A program made the translations under genes and the position numbers. The notes under the pieces were generated by a model, which was given only the letters and a program-made list of their open reading frames with translations, was not told the origin of the DNA and ran no database searches. A stretch of DNA of 64,000 bases from Salticus scenicus (taxonomy: Eukaryota > Arthropoda > Arachnida > Araneae > Salticidae): positions 354,156,602 through 354,220,601 of the forward strand of contig OZ005652.1 in NCBI GenBank assembly GCA_963930645.1, in the 5' to 3' direction. The first letter of the stretch is position 1, and every line of letters starts with the position of its first letter. This document shows, in pieces, positions 47,460 through 59,421 of this stretch.

Positions 47460-49537
47460 CACTATGTTTAATTTAACGCTATAGCCCATAGATCATAATG
47501 ATAAAGAAAGTACAGTGAATACGTATCACCCGCTGCGCTGGAAATTGCACAGCGTAAAATTCAAACAAAGAGCAAAATATGCATTGCAGCTGACGGACAG
47601 AAGTTTCAACATCGATACCTACATACTGTTTTTACCTGTATAGTTGCATGCGTTGAGAAGTTAGAGTGAGAACATACTTTTGTGAGTATCCTGTAATTTG
47701 TTTATATCTTAATGAAATCATAATGAAACCTATTTCAGGCCAAGATCATTACGACAACAAAAAAAGTATTAAAATTAAATCATCACTTACGAAGTTATAA
47801 GCTAACAAATTTCAACAACAGCAACAATGAGAAACATGGTTCGTATTGAGAACCTCTTCCTTTACGAAGTCGGTTTAAAACGTGTATGCGTTAATCGATG
47901 TGACCGCTTGCAATAACCATACTTTGAATTTGACATAGAATAAATGTCACCCGCTACACTAAAACATATGCAATGTCGTTCAAGAGTGCACAAAATAGGA
48001 AATTGTAAACAAGCAAATCACGTTTTAAGCGTTCTGATTTTAGCATTAACGTCTAAACTATCTTTTTCTACTAAATCGATGATACTCAGCAATTTTATAA
48101 TTCACTTTCTTCACCTGTCTTGAACCGTTTACGAGATAGAAACGCTAACTCCACTGTTTTTCATCAGGTGGCACTGTAAGCGGTTCAATCGCGTTGCACA
48201 TGCCCACTTTACTATACCTAAATACCACTTTTATGACTATAGCTGCAGCTGTTCAACAGTTAAAAGATTTGGGACTGACTTTTTGGGGCACACTGTATTT
48301 TCTTTTGATCGTAAAGATATTACAATGGGACCTATTTCAGACCAAGTCCTTTACAATAAAACAAATGTATCAGAATCGGATCATCCGTTCAGAAGTTATG
48401 AGCTAACAAAAAAAAAAAAAAAAAAAAAAACATACGTTTTGAATTGAGAACCTCATCCTATTTTAAGTCGGTTAATTAGAGCGTCTCTTACGAAGTTATA
48501 AGCTTACAAACACCAACAACAAAACATAGCTCAATTTAAGAGCGAGCTTCTTTCTGAAGTTGGTTGAAAACGACTTTGCGCTAATCGATGTGACCGCTTA
48601 CAGTAACAATACTTTGAACCAAAGAGTATACGTGTCATCCGCAAAGTGTGCAACGTAGTTCAAGCGTGCACAGTGAAGGAAATTGCGGACAAACAAATGC
48701 GCGTTTTAAGCGTTCTATATTTAGCAATAATGTCAAAAAACTGTCTTTTCGTAGTAAATCGATGATGCTCTACAATTTCGTAATTAACTTTTCTCCCATC
48801 TTGAACCGTTTTTGAGATAGGAGCGCTAATTCCGCGGTTTTTCACCATATGGCGTTTTATTCTCTTTAGATTGTAAAGATATTACAATGAGACCTACTTC
48901 AAACCAAGACCTTTACAACAAAACAAAAGTATCAAGTAACCGTATTTTGAACTATATACCGTATGTCTCACCAGCTACGCTACAAAGTGTGCAATGTAGC
49001 TCAAGTGTGTATAGTGTAAGAAATTGCGAACAACTAAATGCACGTTTTTAGCATTGTATTTTTCGTATCAATGTCTAAACTATCTTTTCGTACTAAATCG
49101 ATAATGCTCTGCAGTTTTATAATTCACTTTTCCCCCTTTCTTGAATAGTTTCCGAGATAGGAACGCTAGCATGATTAAACTATCTAAAATATCTTGTTGT
49201 ACTAAATCGATGATATTCTTGAACTTTGTAATTCACTTTTTTCTCTAGAACCGTTTTCGAGATAGGAACACTAACTCCGCTATTTTTCACCAGATGGCGC
49301 TGCAAGCGGTTTAACCTTGTGCTGCATGGCCATTTTGCTATAATTACATACCATTTTTATCATTCTAGCTGAAGCCGTTTAGCAGTTAAAAGAGTTCGGA
49401 CTGATTTTTTGGGCACCCTGTATTTTCTTTAGATCGTAAAGATATTACAATGGGACCTATTTCAGACCAAGACCTTTTCAACAAAACAAAAAGTATCAAA
49501 ATCGGAGTATTCGTTCAGAAGTTATGAGCTAACAAAC

Positions 49538-49577
<40 letters not shown>

Positions 49578-49660
49578 ATACGGTTCGAATTAAAAACCTA
49601 CCTTCCTTTTTGAAGTCGGTTAAATAATTGAGAACCTTCCATCCTTATTGAAGTCGGTTA
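47460..49660. repeat. Array of diverged ~330-600-bp repeat units
   Basis: At least four copies of a unit with CACCCGCT.CGCT, GTGCAA.GTAG.TCAAG, ACTAAATCGATGAT and GAACCGTTT.CGAGATAGGAACGC occur near 47,935, 48,610, 48,945 and 49,180. A second unit, with GATCGTAAAGATATTACAATG, GACCTATTTCAGACCAAG and TCAGAAGTTATGAGCTAAC, occurs near 48,305, 48,870, 49,430 and more weakly 47,700. TTGAAGTCGGTTAAA tails appear five times. No coding. Confidence 0.75.
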
Positions 49661-50061
49661 AAAAAAACACAATTTAACTAACATCTTAAAAAATGCGTTT
49701 CCATCCTGGTTATCTCATGCATGGAATTTCGTACAGGTAAATGCCATAGAAGTTGAAACATGTATTCCCGTTCTCGGGAAAAACTGTACTGTTGCAGCGC
49801 AAAATATTGGTAGATATATATCCACATTGCATCGGCGTAATATCTCATAAAAGCTTTATCATATATCAAGTGGTGTTTGATTATACGCATTAGAGCCTGA
49901 AATATAATCTTCCCTTAAACTGAGGAAATCGCTGTATGGAAGCGCCACCTATTGAGAAACTCGTACCAAAAGTTGCTTTGCTGTAACTTATGTCAAGGTG
50001 CATCCACATATAATTTTTTTATGTAATTTTGCACAGTAGTTCCTGAGATATAGCCTGTTTA
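49661..50061. repeat. Repeat flanking H3
   Basis: AAATCGCTGTATGGAAGCGCC at 49,927 resembles AAATCGCTGCATAGCAGCGC at 51,162, on the other side of H3. H3 may therefore lie between two related repeats or within one. Confidence 0.4.
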
Positions 50062-51146
50062 CTTCCTTATACAAAGTATAAGGAAGTATAGTAATGCCGA
50101 TTTGTTAAATGCATTTTGTATTTCACATTGCTCGAAAACGAATGATCACTGAATGTTCCCAATTTATATGTGTGACTGTCATGATGTCTAGTTGTACATC
50201 TGCAAGTGTCATCTTAACACGAGCTCTCGTTTTAGAGATATAAGCGACTTTACACGATTTTTCGTGACGTCTGTATGTGTGTCTGTCTGTGTGTGTGTGC
50301 GTATGTCGAATATCTCAAAAACGGTTAAACTTAGAAAGTTGCGAATTGGTACATAGGATTGTTATAACATCTAGTTGTGCACCTAACTTTTTGGACTGTA
50401 TGATTTTCCGTTTTGGAGATATTTAGCAAAATTAGGTTCCTAATGACCAAAAATTCAAAAATTTGGCCATAATGTATCAAAAAACGGTAATAACACAAAA
50501 ACGGTTATAACAAATCTTGCAATCGATTTGTAACTGACTTCCCGACTAGCAAGATATTTGAAACTTTCAGGAAAGCTCAGAACACGTTGACGATGTATTT
50601 TTAAAATATTTTTAGCCAACTGTTTCGGATACCTGCTGCCTGCAGCAGCGTTTATATTATTCAACAGAAAATTATTTAAATAACTTCCCGAATAGGAAGA
50701 CATTTGAAACTTTCAGAATAGTTCAAAACTTGGGGAAAATGCATTTTTTAAATACTTTTAGCCAACTGTTTCGGATTCCTGCTGCCTTCGGCAGCGTTAC
50801 CTGGACAAATCTTGCAATCGATTTTTAACTAACTTCCCGACTAGCTAGACATTTGAAACTTTCAGAAAAGCTCAGAAAATTGTGAAAATGCATTTTTAAA
50901 TATTTTTAGCAAATTGGTTTGGGTCACTGCTGCCATTGGCAGCGTTTATATGGTTCAACAGAAAATTTATTTAATTAACTTCCCGAGTAGCTAGACATTT
51001 GAAACTTTCAGAAAAGCCCAGAACACGGTGATAATGCATTTTTTAAATCTTTTTAGCAATCTGTCTTGGGTCCAGTGACAATGCTTTTTAACATTATGTG
51101 TATATTTCTGAAGGCGTATAAGGAAGTCATGTGGTGCCCACATCAG
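50062..51146 (+). mobile_element. Helitron-like non-autonomous element H3
   Basis: The 5' end is a perfect 11-bp hairpin, CTTCCTTATAC-AAA-GTATAAGGAAG. GTATAAGGAAG recurs immediately before the 3' hairpin ATGTGG-TGC-CCACAT (51,129-51,143). The element ends CAG and the next base is T; an A precedes it. A TGTCTGTCTGTGTG run lies near 50,280. Inside are four diverged ~120-150-bp units with GACTTCCCGACTAGC and TTTTAGCCAACTG, at about 50,530, 50,690, 50,830 and 50,975. No coding was found. Confidence 0.75.
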
Positions 51147-51541
51147 TTTTTTTCAAATTGTAGAAATCGCTGCATAGCAGCGCCACCTGTTGATTGGTTG
51201 AAACCAACTTTTGATAGGCACTTATTTATGTCAACCCGGGAGCGGAAATCCAAGACGAGCTTTTGAGCGATTTCACTATTTTTTTTTCGTTTTTTAACAA
51301 ACCAATATAGAAAAGAATTTCCTTAAATATATAATGACCAGCGAAGGGGGCAAATCCTGTGTATACATAATAAAACTGTCTTTATTTGGATATTTTATGT
51401 TTGTTTTTTCTAAGATGAAAATTATTTGTATTTATCATGTTAGATGATTTTAATAAATAATAGTTTTAATAAATTATTTCCCCTTAGTGAATTTATATAG
51501 GAAAATATAGAAGAAAGTCTTGTGATTGCCATAACTTACTT
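51147..51541 (+). mobile_element. 3' end fragment of another Helitron-like copy (H4)
   Basis: The end reads ATATAGAAGAAAGTCTTGTG followed by a degenerate hairpin and ACTTACTTG, then T. The subterminal motif is identical to that of H1. The matching 5' end, CTTTCTTCTATAT, is not found nearby, so the copy is truncated. Confidence 0.5.
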
Positions 51542-51754
51542 GTTTTTAATTAAAAGAAATAAATTGCAGGAATCCTCATCTATAAAGGAATGCTGAGTCA
51601 AACTAATGGAGACACAAATATGGAATTTTATAAGATTATTTCCTTAGTTACGTGATTTAAGAAGTTATTTTTTGAAGTTTCCCCGCAAACGGAGGGATAA
51701 AAGTTGATTTTCGCATTTCTCACCATATCTTAATGAAAGAAAAAAAAATAAATA

Positions 51755-51875
51755 AAAAACCGGATATCCGGCATATTAACCGTATATCCGGTGGTTTTGA
51801 TCCGGATATCCGATGATATTTCGGTTATTGAAAAAACAGTCGGATAGGACGGATACCGGATACTTTCCGGATATC
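51755..51875. repeat. Cluster of GGATATCCG palindromes
   Basis: Within about 120 bases the palindrome core GATATCCG or TATCCG(G) occurs at least six times, alternating with A/T stretches. Function unknown; such clusters occur in some arthropod DNA transposon interiors and satellites (general knowledge). Confidence 0.6.
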
Positions 51876-52199
51876 CGGTCCATCCTTACTTTACAGAAAT
51901 ACTAGGAAAGTTGTGCAAAGTAAAAGAACTGAAACATGGACAAATTCGTTTCAGCATAACTTTAAAAGAACTGTAGAAGTTCATGAAATGCGAAAAATAT
52001 TTTTACGTTTCACTTTGCCCCAGTAACAATATTACTTTGCTCCATGGCTGGGGCAAAGTGATAATTTTCTACTATCATGTTTCATCATAAATATACCACC
52101 GAAATTCAATAAGAAAATTTCAAGAAAATTTATATTAAATACCAAAGGAATAAAAAATTACGTAGTGTAATCTTTCAAATAAATTTCCAATTTGTTCAT

Positions 52200-54950
52200 T
52201 TATGAAATTGTCATTCTTTTTAAGTACAGAACACTAGTGTCCGAACACTAGCAAAAATTCCTATGTAAAAAAAGGACACTCCGTACGGTTTTGTTAAATA
52301 AATCCTCATCGAATCCTGTTCTTGATTCGCTGTTAGAAAGCTACTGTATATTAGTATTAGGGAAGAGAGTGTCTGTGAGAATGGACTTATTTATTTGCAA
52401 GATGTTAGTTTTATTGTTGAATTTTAATTGGGGGATACCAGTGGGATAGCATGGGGAATACCAGTGACAACTGCGAGAGCGTCAGTAGAGGTTGTTTTGT
52501 AACCTCTAGAACTGAAAAATTCTCTGTATTGATTTAAGTTTATTCGGCGCTACTTTGGTGAGGTTGCCCCCCCCCCCCCCCCACAAATGCCAGAGCCGTA
52601 GGTTAAGATCGTTTCTATTACTATTTTATACCAGGTTATAAGGAAGAAGGTGGCGATACTCCAGCTCTTCCCTGCCATTTTTGCTGAATTGCGGAATATT
52701 TTAGAAGTTTTTATCTTTAGGTCTTGTATATGGGTTAGCCAGTTTAGGTTTCTATTTATTGCAATTCTCAATATTTTTAGTTGTGAAACATGACGGCATT
52801 GACGCACTGAATCCTCATCATTGGGTTCCGTTTAAGGATTCTTTGGAAGGAGAAGGTTAGTACATGCGTTTTTGATGGTGAGAGTGTTAGATCTGATTCT
52901 ATTGGTAGGGAGCTGAAGAGGGAAAGAGCAACCTGGGCCTGTTTCTATAGATCTTTTCTTCTATTACCCGAGAGAATCACAGAGAAATCACCAGCATATG
53001 CGAAGGTTTTTTAAATCCTCAAAGTTCATTTTTAGAAGAATTTTGTTGGCCACGAAGTTCCAGAGGATCGGGTCTAGGCACTATCCTGGAGGAAGCTCTT
53101 AGATTGGGGAAAATTACTGTAGTTAGGGCCCCAGTTCATCAAAAATTTCCTATAGGAGAGGTGGGAGCTGATGACTAGAACAAGATTTTAAGGGCAGTTG
53201 AGTGATTTTAGAGTGTGTAGGATGTGTGGACATTCGATGTTGTCGCAGGCCCCTTTAATGTCAAGTGATATAAGGGTGGGGTGATTTTCAGATTGAAAGT
53301 TAGGACGCAGGAGCTTATAACATGTTGCAAAGCGAGTTTACATGAGCTGTCCTCTCTGAACCAGAATTGGTTGGGGTGGAGAATATTATTGGATTCTAGG
53401 TAAAACTAGTATATTGACAGTGAGTTTTCTAGTAATTTGCCTATTGTTGGGAGTAGGCAGATCGGACGACAGGAGGAGGGTTCAGAGGGAAGTTTTCCTT
53501 GCTTTAAAAAGTACACCACTTCATCCCTTCTGGGAATTTCTGGAAAATATTGTAGTTTAAGGCATAAGTTTGTCCATGTGTGAAATATATATATAAGTGT
53601 ATTAAAGGAGTGTCTAAGTATTCTGAAGTCTATGCTGTTAGGGTCAAGGACCTTAATAATGCTAAAACTGTAAAGTGCAGCCCTTATTTCTGCCTCCGTG
53701 AAAGCTTCGTCCAGGGGAGATGAAAAATTTGGAACATGGGGGCTAGTGAATTTATTTGGAGGGAAAAGAACTGAAGTGAGATATTATAGGTTGTTGTGTT
53801 TAGAGGAAAGAGCTGGAGGACTTTCAAGTTTGAGTTCTGTTGGTGTGAAGAATTTATTGCTATAGAATATTTGTGCAGTGCGATGGATGTTTTTTGTGTT
53901 GTGCAAAAGTGTTTCCATAGGTTATGCTTTGCGGTGTTTAATTGTTTTTTGAATGTTTCCGAGAGTTCGCGGATTTTAAATTTGTGTTGGTTAGATCTGA
54001 AGGGTTGATATATTTCTATTGTCTCCGGTGTGCTGTGAGGTGGTTACGCATTCATCTGATTTGGGGGGACCAAAAATTGTAGGTGAATTTCCGTCCCGAT
54101 TTCTTGAGCCTGAAAGCTGAAGAGGCAGCAGCGTGTATTGTGGAGATAAGAGAAGAGTTTGCATTTTCTAAGTCTTGTGTGTTCCTTACTGTGTTCATTG
54201 TGCCAGTTTGTTTATTGTTGGATAGTTTTAGTATTTTCTTAAATTTTGAGAAGTTGTCACGTTTTGTAGCAAACCTTCGAAGAGTTGATTTAGTTGGTGA
54301 GGAGTTTAGGGTGTATGTTATGTAGCTGTGGTCTGTGCAGTTGCGTATATCCAGGACCGAACAGTCGTTTATTTTGGCGTATGTTTTCGGGTTTAATAGT
54401 GTGAATTCAGGACAGCCTTTTGCGTCACGTTTTTGGAAGGTCGAGTGTGAATTTTCGATGTTCGCGAGACAGAGATTGTTTATTGTGGTTTATTCTGTGA
54501 GGCTACTTCCTCTTGCATCCTCACGTGGAGAACACCATAGAGGTAAATTTGCATTGAGGTTGCACCCTATGCTGTCCTTGAAATCTGCAGTCGGGGCTGT
54601 CAAAATCACCCTCATTGGTGGTCATTGTTATGAAAACGCAATGCTCCCCAGTGAAGAGGTGACAGTAGGTGAGATCTTGTGTTGGGATGACTATGTGTGC
54701 TGAGTGTTCGACGGACTAAAACCTAGATCAGGAGGAGTGAAAACCATACATATCAATCTCTTTAGTGCCAAAGGCATCTTGCAGCAGCCCGACGTCAATG
54801 GAGTTCGTCTCCATGCATTCTCGTGCCGCCAAATTTGCCGCTTTGCAGTTATTGAGATTGATCTGCGGGATGTTAGTGAATGAGGTGAGAGAAGTTGTGG
54901 GAGAGGAGAGGAGGAGGCTGATGGTGAGGACATTTTGTAGGGTTAGGACT
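52200..54950 (-). pseudogene. Jockey-superfamily LINE ORF2 (endonuclease-reverse transcriptase), degenerate
   Basis: Reading leftwards, the order is endonuclease start (54,950-54,700, with LDxxGFSPSN-like end), then the RT block SSCRPICLLPTIGKLLENSL near 53,470, then the motif A-like LDIKGACDNIECPH (about 53,228-53,270). FAYAGDFSVIL follows (52,972-53,006) where active enzymes have YADD, then LNWLTHIQDLKIKTSKIF and ITWYKIVIETILTYGSGI (52,590-52,807). The C-terminal RGYKTTSTDALAVVTGIP follows near 52,480. Many frameshifts and stops, a 16-17 base C-run (52,566-52,582) inside the RT C-terminus and the Asp-to-Gly change show it is inactive. Clade (Jockey, R1 or relative) is inferred from the gag-like ORF1 and C-terminal layout. 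Confidence 0.8.
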
Positions 54951-55019
54951 GTAGGTAAAGTTTAAAAATGTTCAGGAAGTTAACCTACTGGCTGAGACTG
55001 GTTGATGTCTGGGTTAAGG

Positions 55020-55712
55020 ATTGACCGCCTAGTTGTTTCCGTAGCCAGGATCGTTAAAGGACTGTAATTCTCCATACTGCGGAAAAGTGGGGTCTTGATA
55101 TTTCCAGTAGTGCATATGGAGCATAAAATCTCTTGATTGTTGCTGAGAGTTTGGGTAGATTGAATCTCTTAAGAGTGGTTGTTGTTGGTAGCTTGGAATT
55201 GTTGGTGAGGCTGGGGTCTTGACAGTTGGGATGGAGCTGGTGGTGGAGAATGCTTGTCTTCTAGCCTGGTTTTTAGTTGTTTGTAGATTCAATTATATGT
55301 TGGACAGCTTTTTGATTAAGACGGATGCTGTATGTTGTGTTTTGTACCATTAGTTGTTATCCGTCATGTAGGTGATGCAGGCTTGATAGTTGGAGTTACT
55401 GTTAGTTGTTTCATGTTGATGACCACAATGGGCACATATGGGGGTGGATTCACAGGTACCAGCAGTGTGCCAGAGCTCTTGATATCTTGAGCATCTCTGT
55501 ATACTAGTGAAAAGTCTCACCCTACATCTAAAGAGACCCAGCTGCAGGAAACTGTCTAGGAGAAAATCTTCCGCCATGGGTTCTAGCATCAGAACTACGT
55601 GATTGATTTTGTTGTTGTTCTTTGATTTTCTCTTAGCTGTATATTTTATTGAGATTGCGTATTCCGATGGTAGGTTTAATTGGTCTATGGTGGTATTTTT
55701 AATTCTGATGTG
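55020..55712 (-). pseudogene. LINE ORF1 (gag-like) with zinc knuckles, 5'-truncated
   Basis: The minus strand carries NLPSEYAISIKYTAKRKS, VVLMLEPMAEDFLLDSFLQL, then IQRCSRYQELWHTAGTC and CAHCGHQHETTNS. These are degenerate CCHC knuckles: the first has Tyr for Cys and Trp for Gly. A Gln/Pro/Ser-rich tail (55,029-55,292) ends just before ORF2. Homology stops at about 55,712, where a Tc1 transposase begins on the other strand, so the LINE is 5'-truncated there. In such LINEs this protein binds the RNA template. Confidence 0.75.
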
Positions 55713-56220
55713 TACGGTTCAAACTGTGAAACATCCTTCAAACCAAATGATATGGGGTGAAATGTCTGTGTACGGTACTGCTAGCCGGTATTTTGTGTCA
55801 CCTAAAAACTCAATAAACGGAAAGCGGTACCTTAATTTGTTACGTGAGAAGTTAAAGTGACAATCTCCACATGTGTGTTCAGAAATGTTCAATTTTCATG
55901 CATGATGGGGCTCCGTGTCGCAGGTCGAAGTTTGTCAAAAAATATGTAAGGGCACAGAAGTTCAAAGTGCCTGACTGGCGAGTTACAGCCCAACTTTAAA
56001 TCCAACAGAGAATCTGTGGTGTATTGGGAAGAATAAATTCGCCGAAAAAGCAGACATCGACTGGAACGACACTTGTTGAAGCAATAAAGCATTTTTGGTG
56101 CACAGACATTTCTAAACCTTACTGGAAGCCTCTTATTTATAGCTTGCTTAAAAGGATTGCACATAATACTGACTCTAATTACAGTAAATTACCATGTACA
56201 GTCTATTTTGTTCTTTTATA
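55713..56220 (+). pseudogene. Tc1-family transposase, C-terminal half
   Basis: The first frame reads VKHPSNQMIWGEMSVYGTAS, YFVSPKNSINGKRYLNLLRE. A second frame has HDGAPCRRSKFVKKYVRAQK, retaining the Asp of the second catalytic motif. A third has NPTENLWCIGKNKF, the region of the third acidic residue, followed by LVEAIKHFWCTDISKPYW. This order matches the DDE domain of Tc1-like transposases. At least three frameshifts occur. The N-terminal half is missing; the LINE abuts directly at about 55,712. Confidence 0.85.
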
Positions 56221-56928
56221 GGTAAAATATATAAGCTATTTTTGCGGAATTGCATAAAATCAGATTTTTCTATGGGTGGTCTTAAACATTTGCAAATGAC
56301 TGTAGAATCAATTACATTGGCCGGGGATACGAAATTTAAATGGCTAAAAATTAGCTGCTACACAAGAAAAAAAATAATTCGTGTGCTATATATTCTAATT
56401 TTACGAGATAGTAACTGGAACAAAAAGTCCAATGGTCCTACTGCGTTTATTCCCGAACAAACATTTTTAAAATATGGTAATTGTCTGCGATTCATAAACT
56501 AATTCGAATATTCTGCATTATAAAATGCATGAGCATAGCAAAAGCTTTACAACTAAAGTTTATTTGTTCAGTTGCAAAGAGTGTCAGTCACACTGCATCA
56601 AGAAAGAAGATATCTTATTTTAAAACAACGTCAGACCTCATATATTCAACGGATCAGTGAAGTGAATAAGATGTTCTACTTCATCATTCTTACTCTCAAG
56701 ACAATGTTTCATTTAACAATCACATGCGTTTAACCATAAATGATTTTGTGGCTAAAATTCTAGCATGTCAAATAGATTTTAGAATTTTTATTTTTATTAT
56801 TATTATTTTATTATTTAATTTTTGTTATTATTATTATTATTATTATTATTTTTACAGACAAGACCTTTTACAAACAATGAATTTATAAGCTTTATCTTGT
56901 TTGAATCATGTAATTTTGCACTACAAAT

Positions 56929-56929
<1 letters not shown>

Positions 56930-56970
<41 letters not shown>

Positions 56971-57005
56971 GTATTGAGTGTTTTTTTTTTTTTTTTTTTT
57001 TTTTT
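56930..57005. repeat. TA run and poly-T
   Basis: A (TA)n run at about 56,930-56,969 and a T-run at 56,981-57,005. This corresponds to the TA-rich site that hosts the mariner in copy A. Confidence 0.85.
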
Positions 57006-57832
57006 GTAACATGATCTACCAAAATTCGTTAGGTAACAACGCAATTTTAGTATCTAAAATACATATATGTATAGTTAATTTAAAATATTTTTGTAAACTT
57101 CAAATTTAAATTAAGCACATGTTAAAGAAAACTATTCTTAAACGTATTTTGTAAAGTTACTGGAGGAGATTTTTTTTTTTTTTAATTATAATGGTACATC
57201 TACATTTAAAGCGATACATGATTTCCTTCTTTAATTTTAGTAACATAAAATAAAAATATATAATAATAATAAAACTATAGACAATAAATTTCTATCGGAA
57301 AAATGGAAATGAAGGGAAATTTCATATTTGAAACAATGGAAAGTATTTTAATTTTTACCTACCTGAAATTTTGTTTCAAACTATATGGTACATATTCCAT
57401 TCGTTCTGATTTAAATAAATAGATATAGTTACATGAAATATTTCCGGCGAATTTTAGCATATTTCCAGTCCGAGCAAACTGCTCCAAAGATTTCAAAAGA
57501 AATAGTTATCAGATTTAAGATCAATTTTATAAAACAGAACATTCTAGGCCACATTTTGTAGACGAATATCGCCAGTATATCATATTTATTTTGGCATAAA
57601 CGATTTTGCCATTGGAGTGAAATATTTTTGAATGCATTTTTCTCAATAATCATTTTTATAGTTCAGTATTCAATAAAAGAAAAATGAAAAGGATATTTTC
57701 GGGAATTTTGAAATACAATTATTTTTAAAGGACACTGAACATTATTTTCTCAGAACGTATTTCAAATAAAACAATGAAATTTGAAAATATTTTTATAATA
57801 TTATTTTTGATATATTTAAAATCAAGCGTTCT

Positions 57833-57864
<32 letters not shown>

Positions 57865-57889
57865 ATTTTATGTAAGTAACACTGCTTCA

Positions 57890-58450
57890 TGAAAATTGGC
57901 TCTAACAACATTTTTACCATTTCTTATGTAAAATGGCCTCGTGAATCCGAATATTATGGCCATTTTGCCCTATGGTTTTTAGATCTGCTATCCATTTTTA
58001 TCTCTTATCGATAATGTTATGGTTATAAATTTAATTTGTAGAGGAGGGATGGTTATTTTAATTGTTAAATATCTTCTGAGTGGCTAGAGAGTTGGGAAAT
58101 TCTAAAACATGAACATTTTCAGCAAGGGGAAGATATAGGTGGGAGGGATTTGCCGCTGAAATTATATATCACATTTATTATATATTATTAAACAAATGTT
58201 ATTATTATTTATTATACATTATATATATATATATATATATATATTGTATTTAAGTGTTAAAATAATTCTTTTTCCTTCTCCAAATCAGATTAATTGCCAC
58301 AAAATTACCGAATAGTGATAAAATTTGGAAGAGGGTTTGGCGTCCCTAGAAAACGGTGGGTGATAGTACAAAATAGGATTCATATTCGGATTCACGAGGT
58401 CATTTTACACAAGAATAAGCAAGAATGTTATCCGGGTTAGAAGGAACTTT
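57890..58450. mobile_element. MITE with ~60-bp terminal inverted repeats
   Basis: TGTAAAATGGCCTCGTGAAT (57,935) is mirrored by ATTCACGAGGTCATTTTACA (ending near 58,408). Weaker inverted similarity extends outward for about 35 bases on each side. A TA run lies near 58,203-58,241. Copy A of the duplication lacks it. No coding; superfamily unknown. Boundaries are approximate. Confidence 0.65.
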
Positions 58451-59310
58451 TTTTTTCTTCTAAAGGAGCGTAGTGTAATCAACGTAGTTAAATGTTAAAA
58501 TTTAATTAAAAGTATATACAAAACGCTGTCTCAGAAAACAGTATCAAAAAATTAATATAACTGGAATGCGTCTTTTTTTTTTTTTTTTTTTTAATAAGTA
58601 TTTAAAATAAATGAATGCATGTTTAGTTATAATAAAAAAGCGAAATGCTTAAATGTTTAGTTTAATAATAATAATAATACAGTGGAATAAAAGATAATAA
58701 TGTTTGTATACCTACGATTTTAACGACAGACAATACGTTTAGAAAAAAATAAGATAATTAATGTGTATATTTTGAGGAGGAACATTCTAATTAAAATATA
58801 CCGAGCATTTTATTATACATATGATCTAGAACTAAGACAGTCTGGCCGGATTGATGGTAGGCGGTAGAAGCTGGAAATCAACCCAAATCGAGTTTCTTGG
58901 CTTAAGCATAAGAAATTTTCGTTTTTTTTTTTCCCTCTAAATGTTTGTAAGTGGGATATTATTCTTTAGAATGTCTCCTCTTAGAAGTAAGTCCACAAGG
59001 GCTTCGGATCATCATTTTGGCATTCGGCATTAACCTAAAACACCAAACATTTTAATATAAATGTAGAAAATGAAAAACGTATTTGTTATGCAGTTAATAT
59101 TTAAACTAAAGTAGGTTTAGCAGTGTATAATTACATATTAAGAAATGGTTAAATATTGTTTTTATTGATATTTTAATTGTCAACAAATACAATTAACCGC
59201 TATCAATAAATCTCTTTTCGATGGTGTCTTATAAGATAATTATGCTTTATAGTAGAAATTTCGAGTTGATAAAGCTAGCAACGTTATCATTCCTTGTTAA
59301 TTATAATTTA

Positions 59311-59311
<1 letters not shown>

Positions 59312-59368
<57 letters not shown>

Positions 59369-59385
59369 TTGTGTGTGTGTATGTG

Positions 59386-59420
<35 letters not shown>

Positions 59421-59421
59421 A
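59312..59421. repeat. TA and GT microsatellite
   Basis: (TA)n to about 59,341, then (GT)n with interruptions to about 59,420. The Cys/Val/Tyr-rich frame here is a repeat artefact. Confidence 0.9.

Noticed and set aside
47460..49660. CRISPR-like spaced repeats
   Set aside because: Units are hundreds of bases long and diverged, in eukaryotic transposon-rich DNA; no regular short repeat-spacer pattern.
53796..54703. Plus-strand frames of 70-122 codons
   Set aside because: Antisense shadows of the LINE endonuclease-reverse transcriptase remnant on the minus strand.
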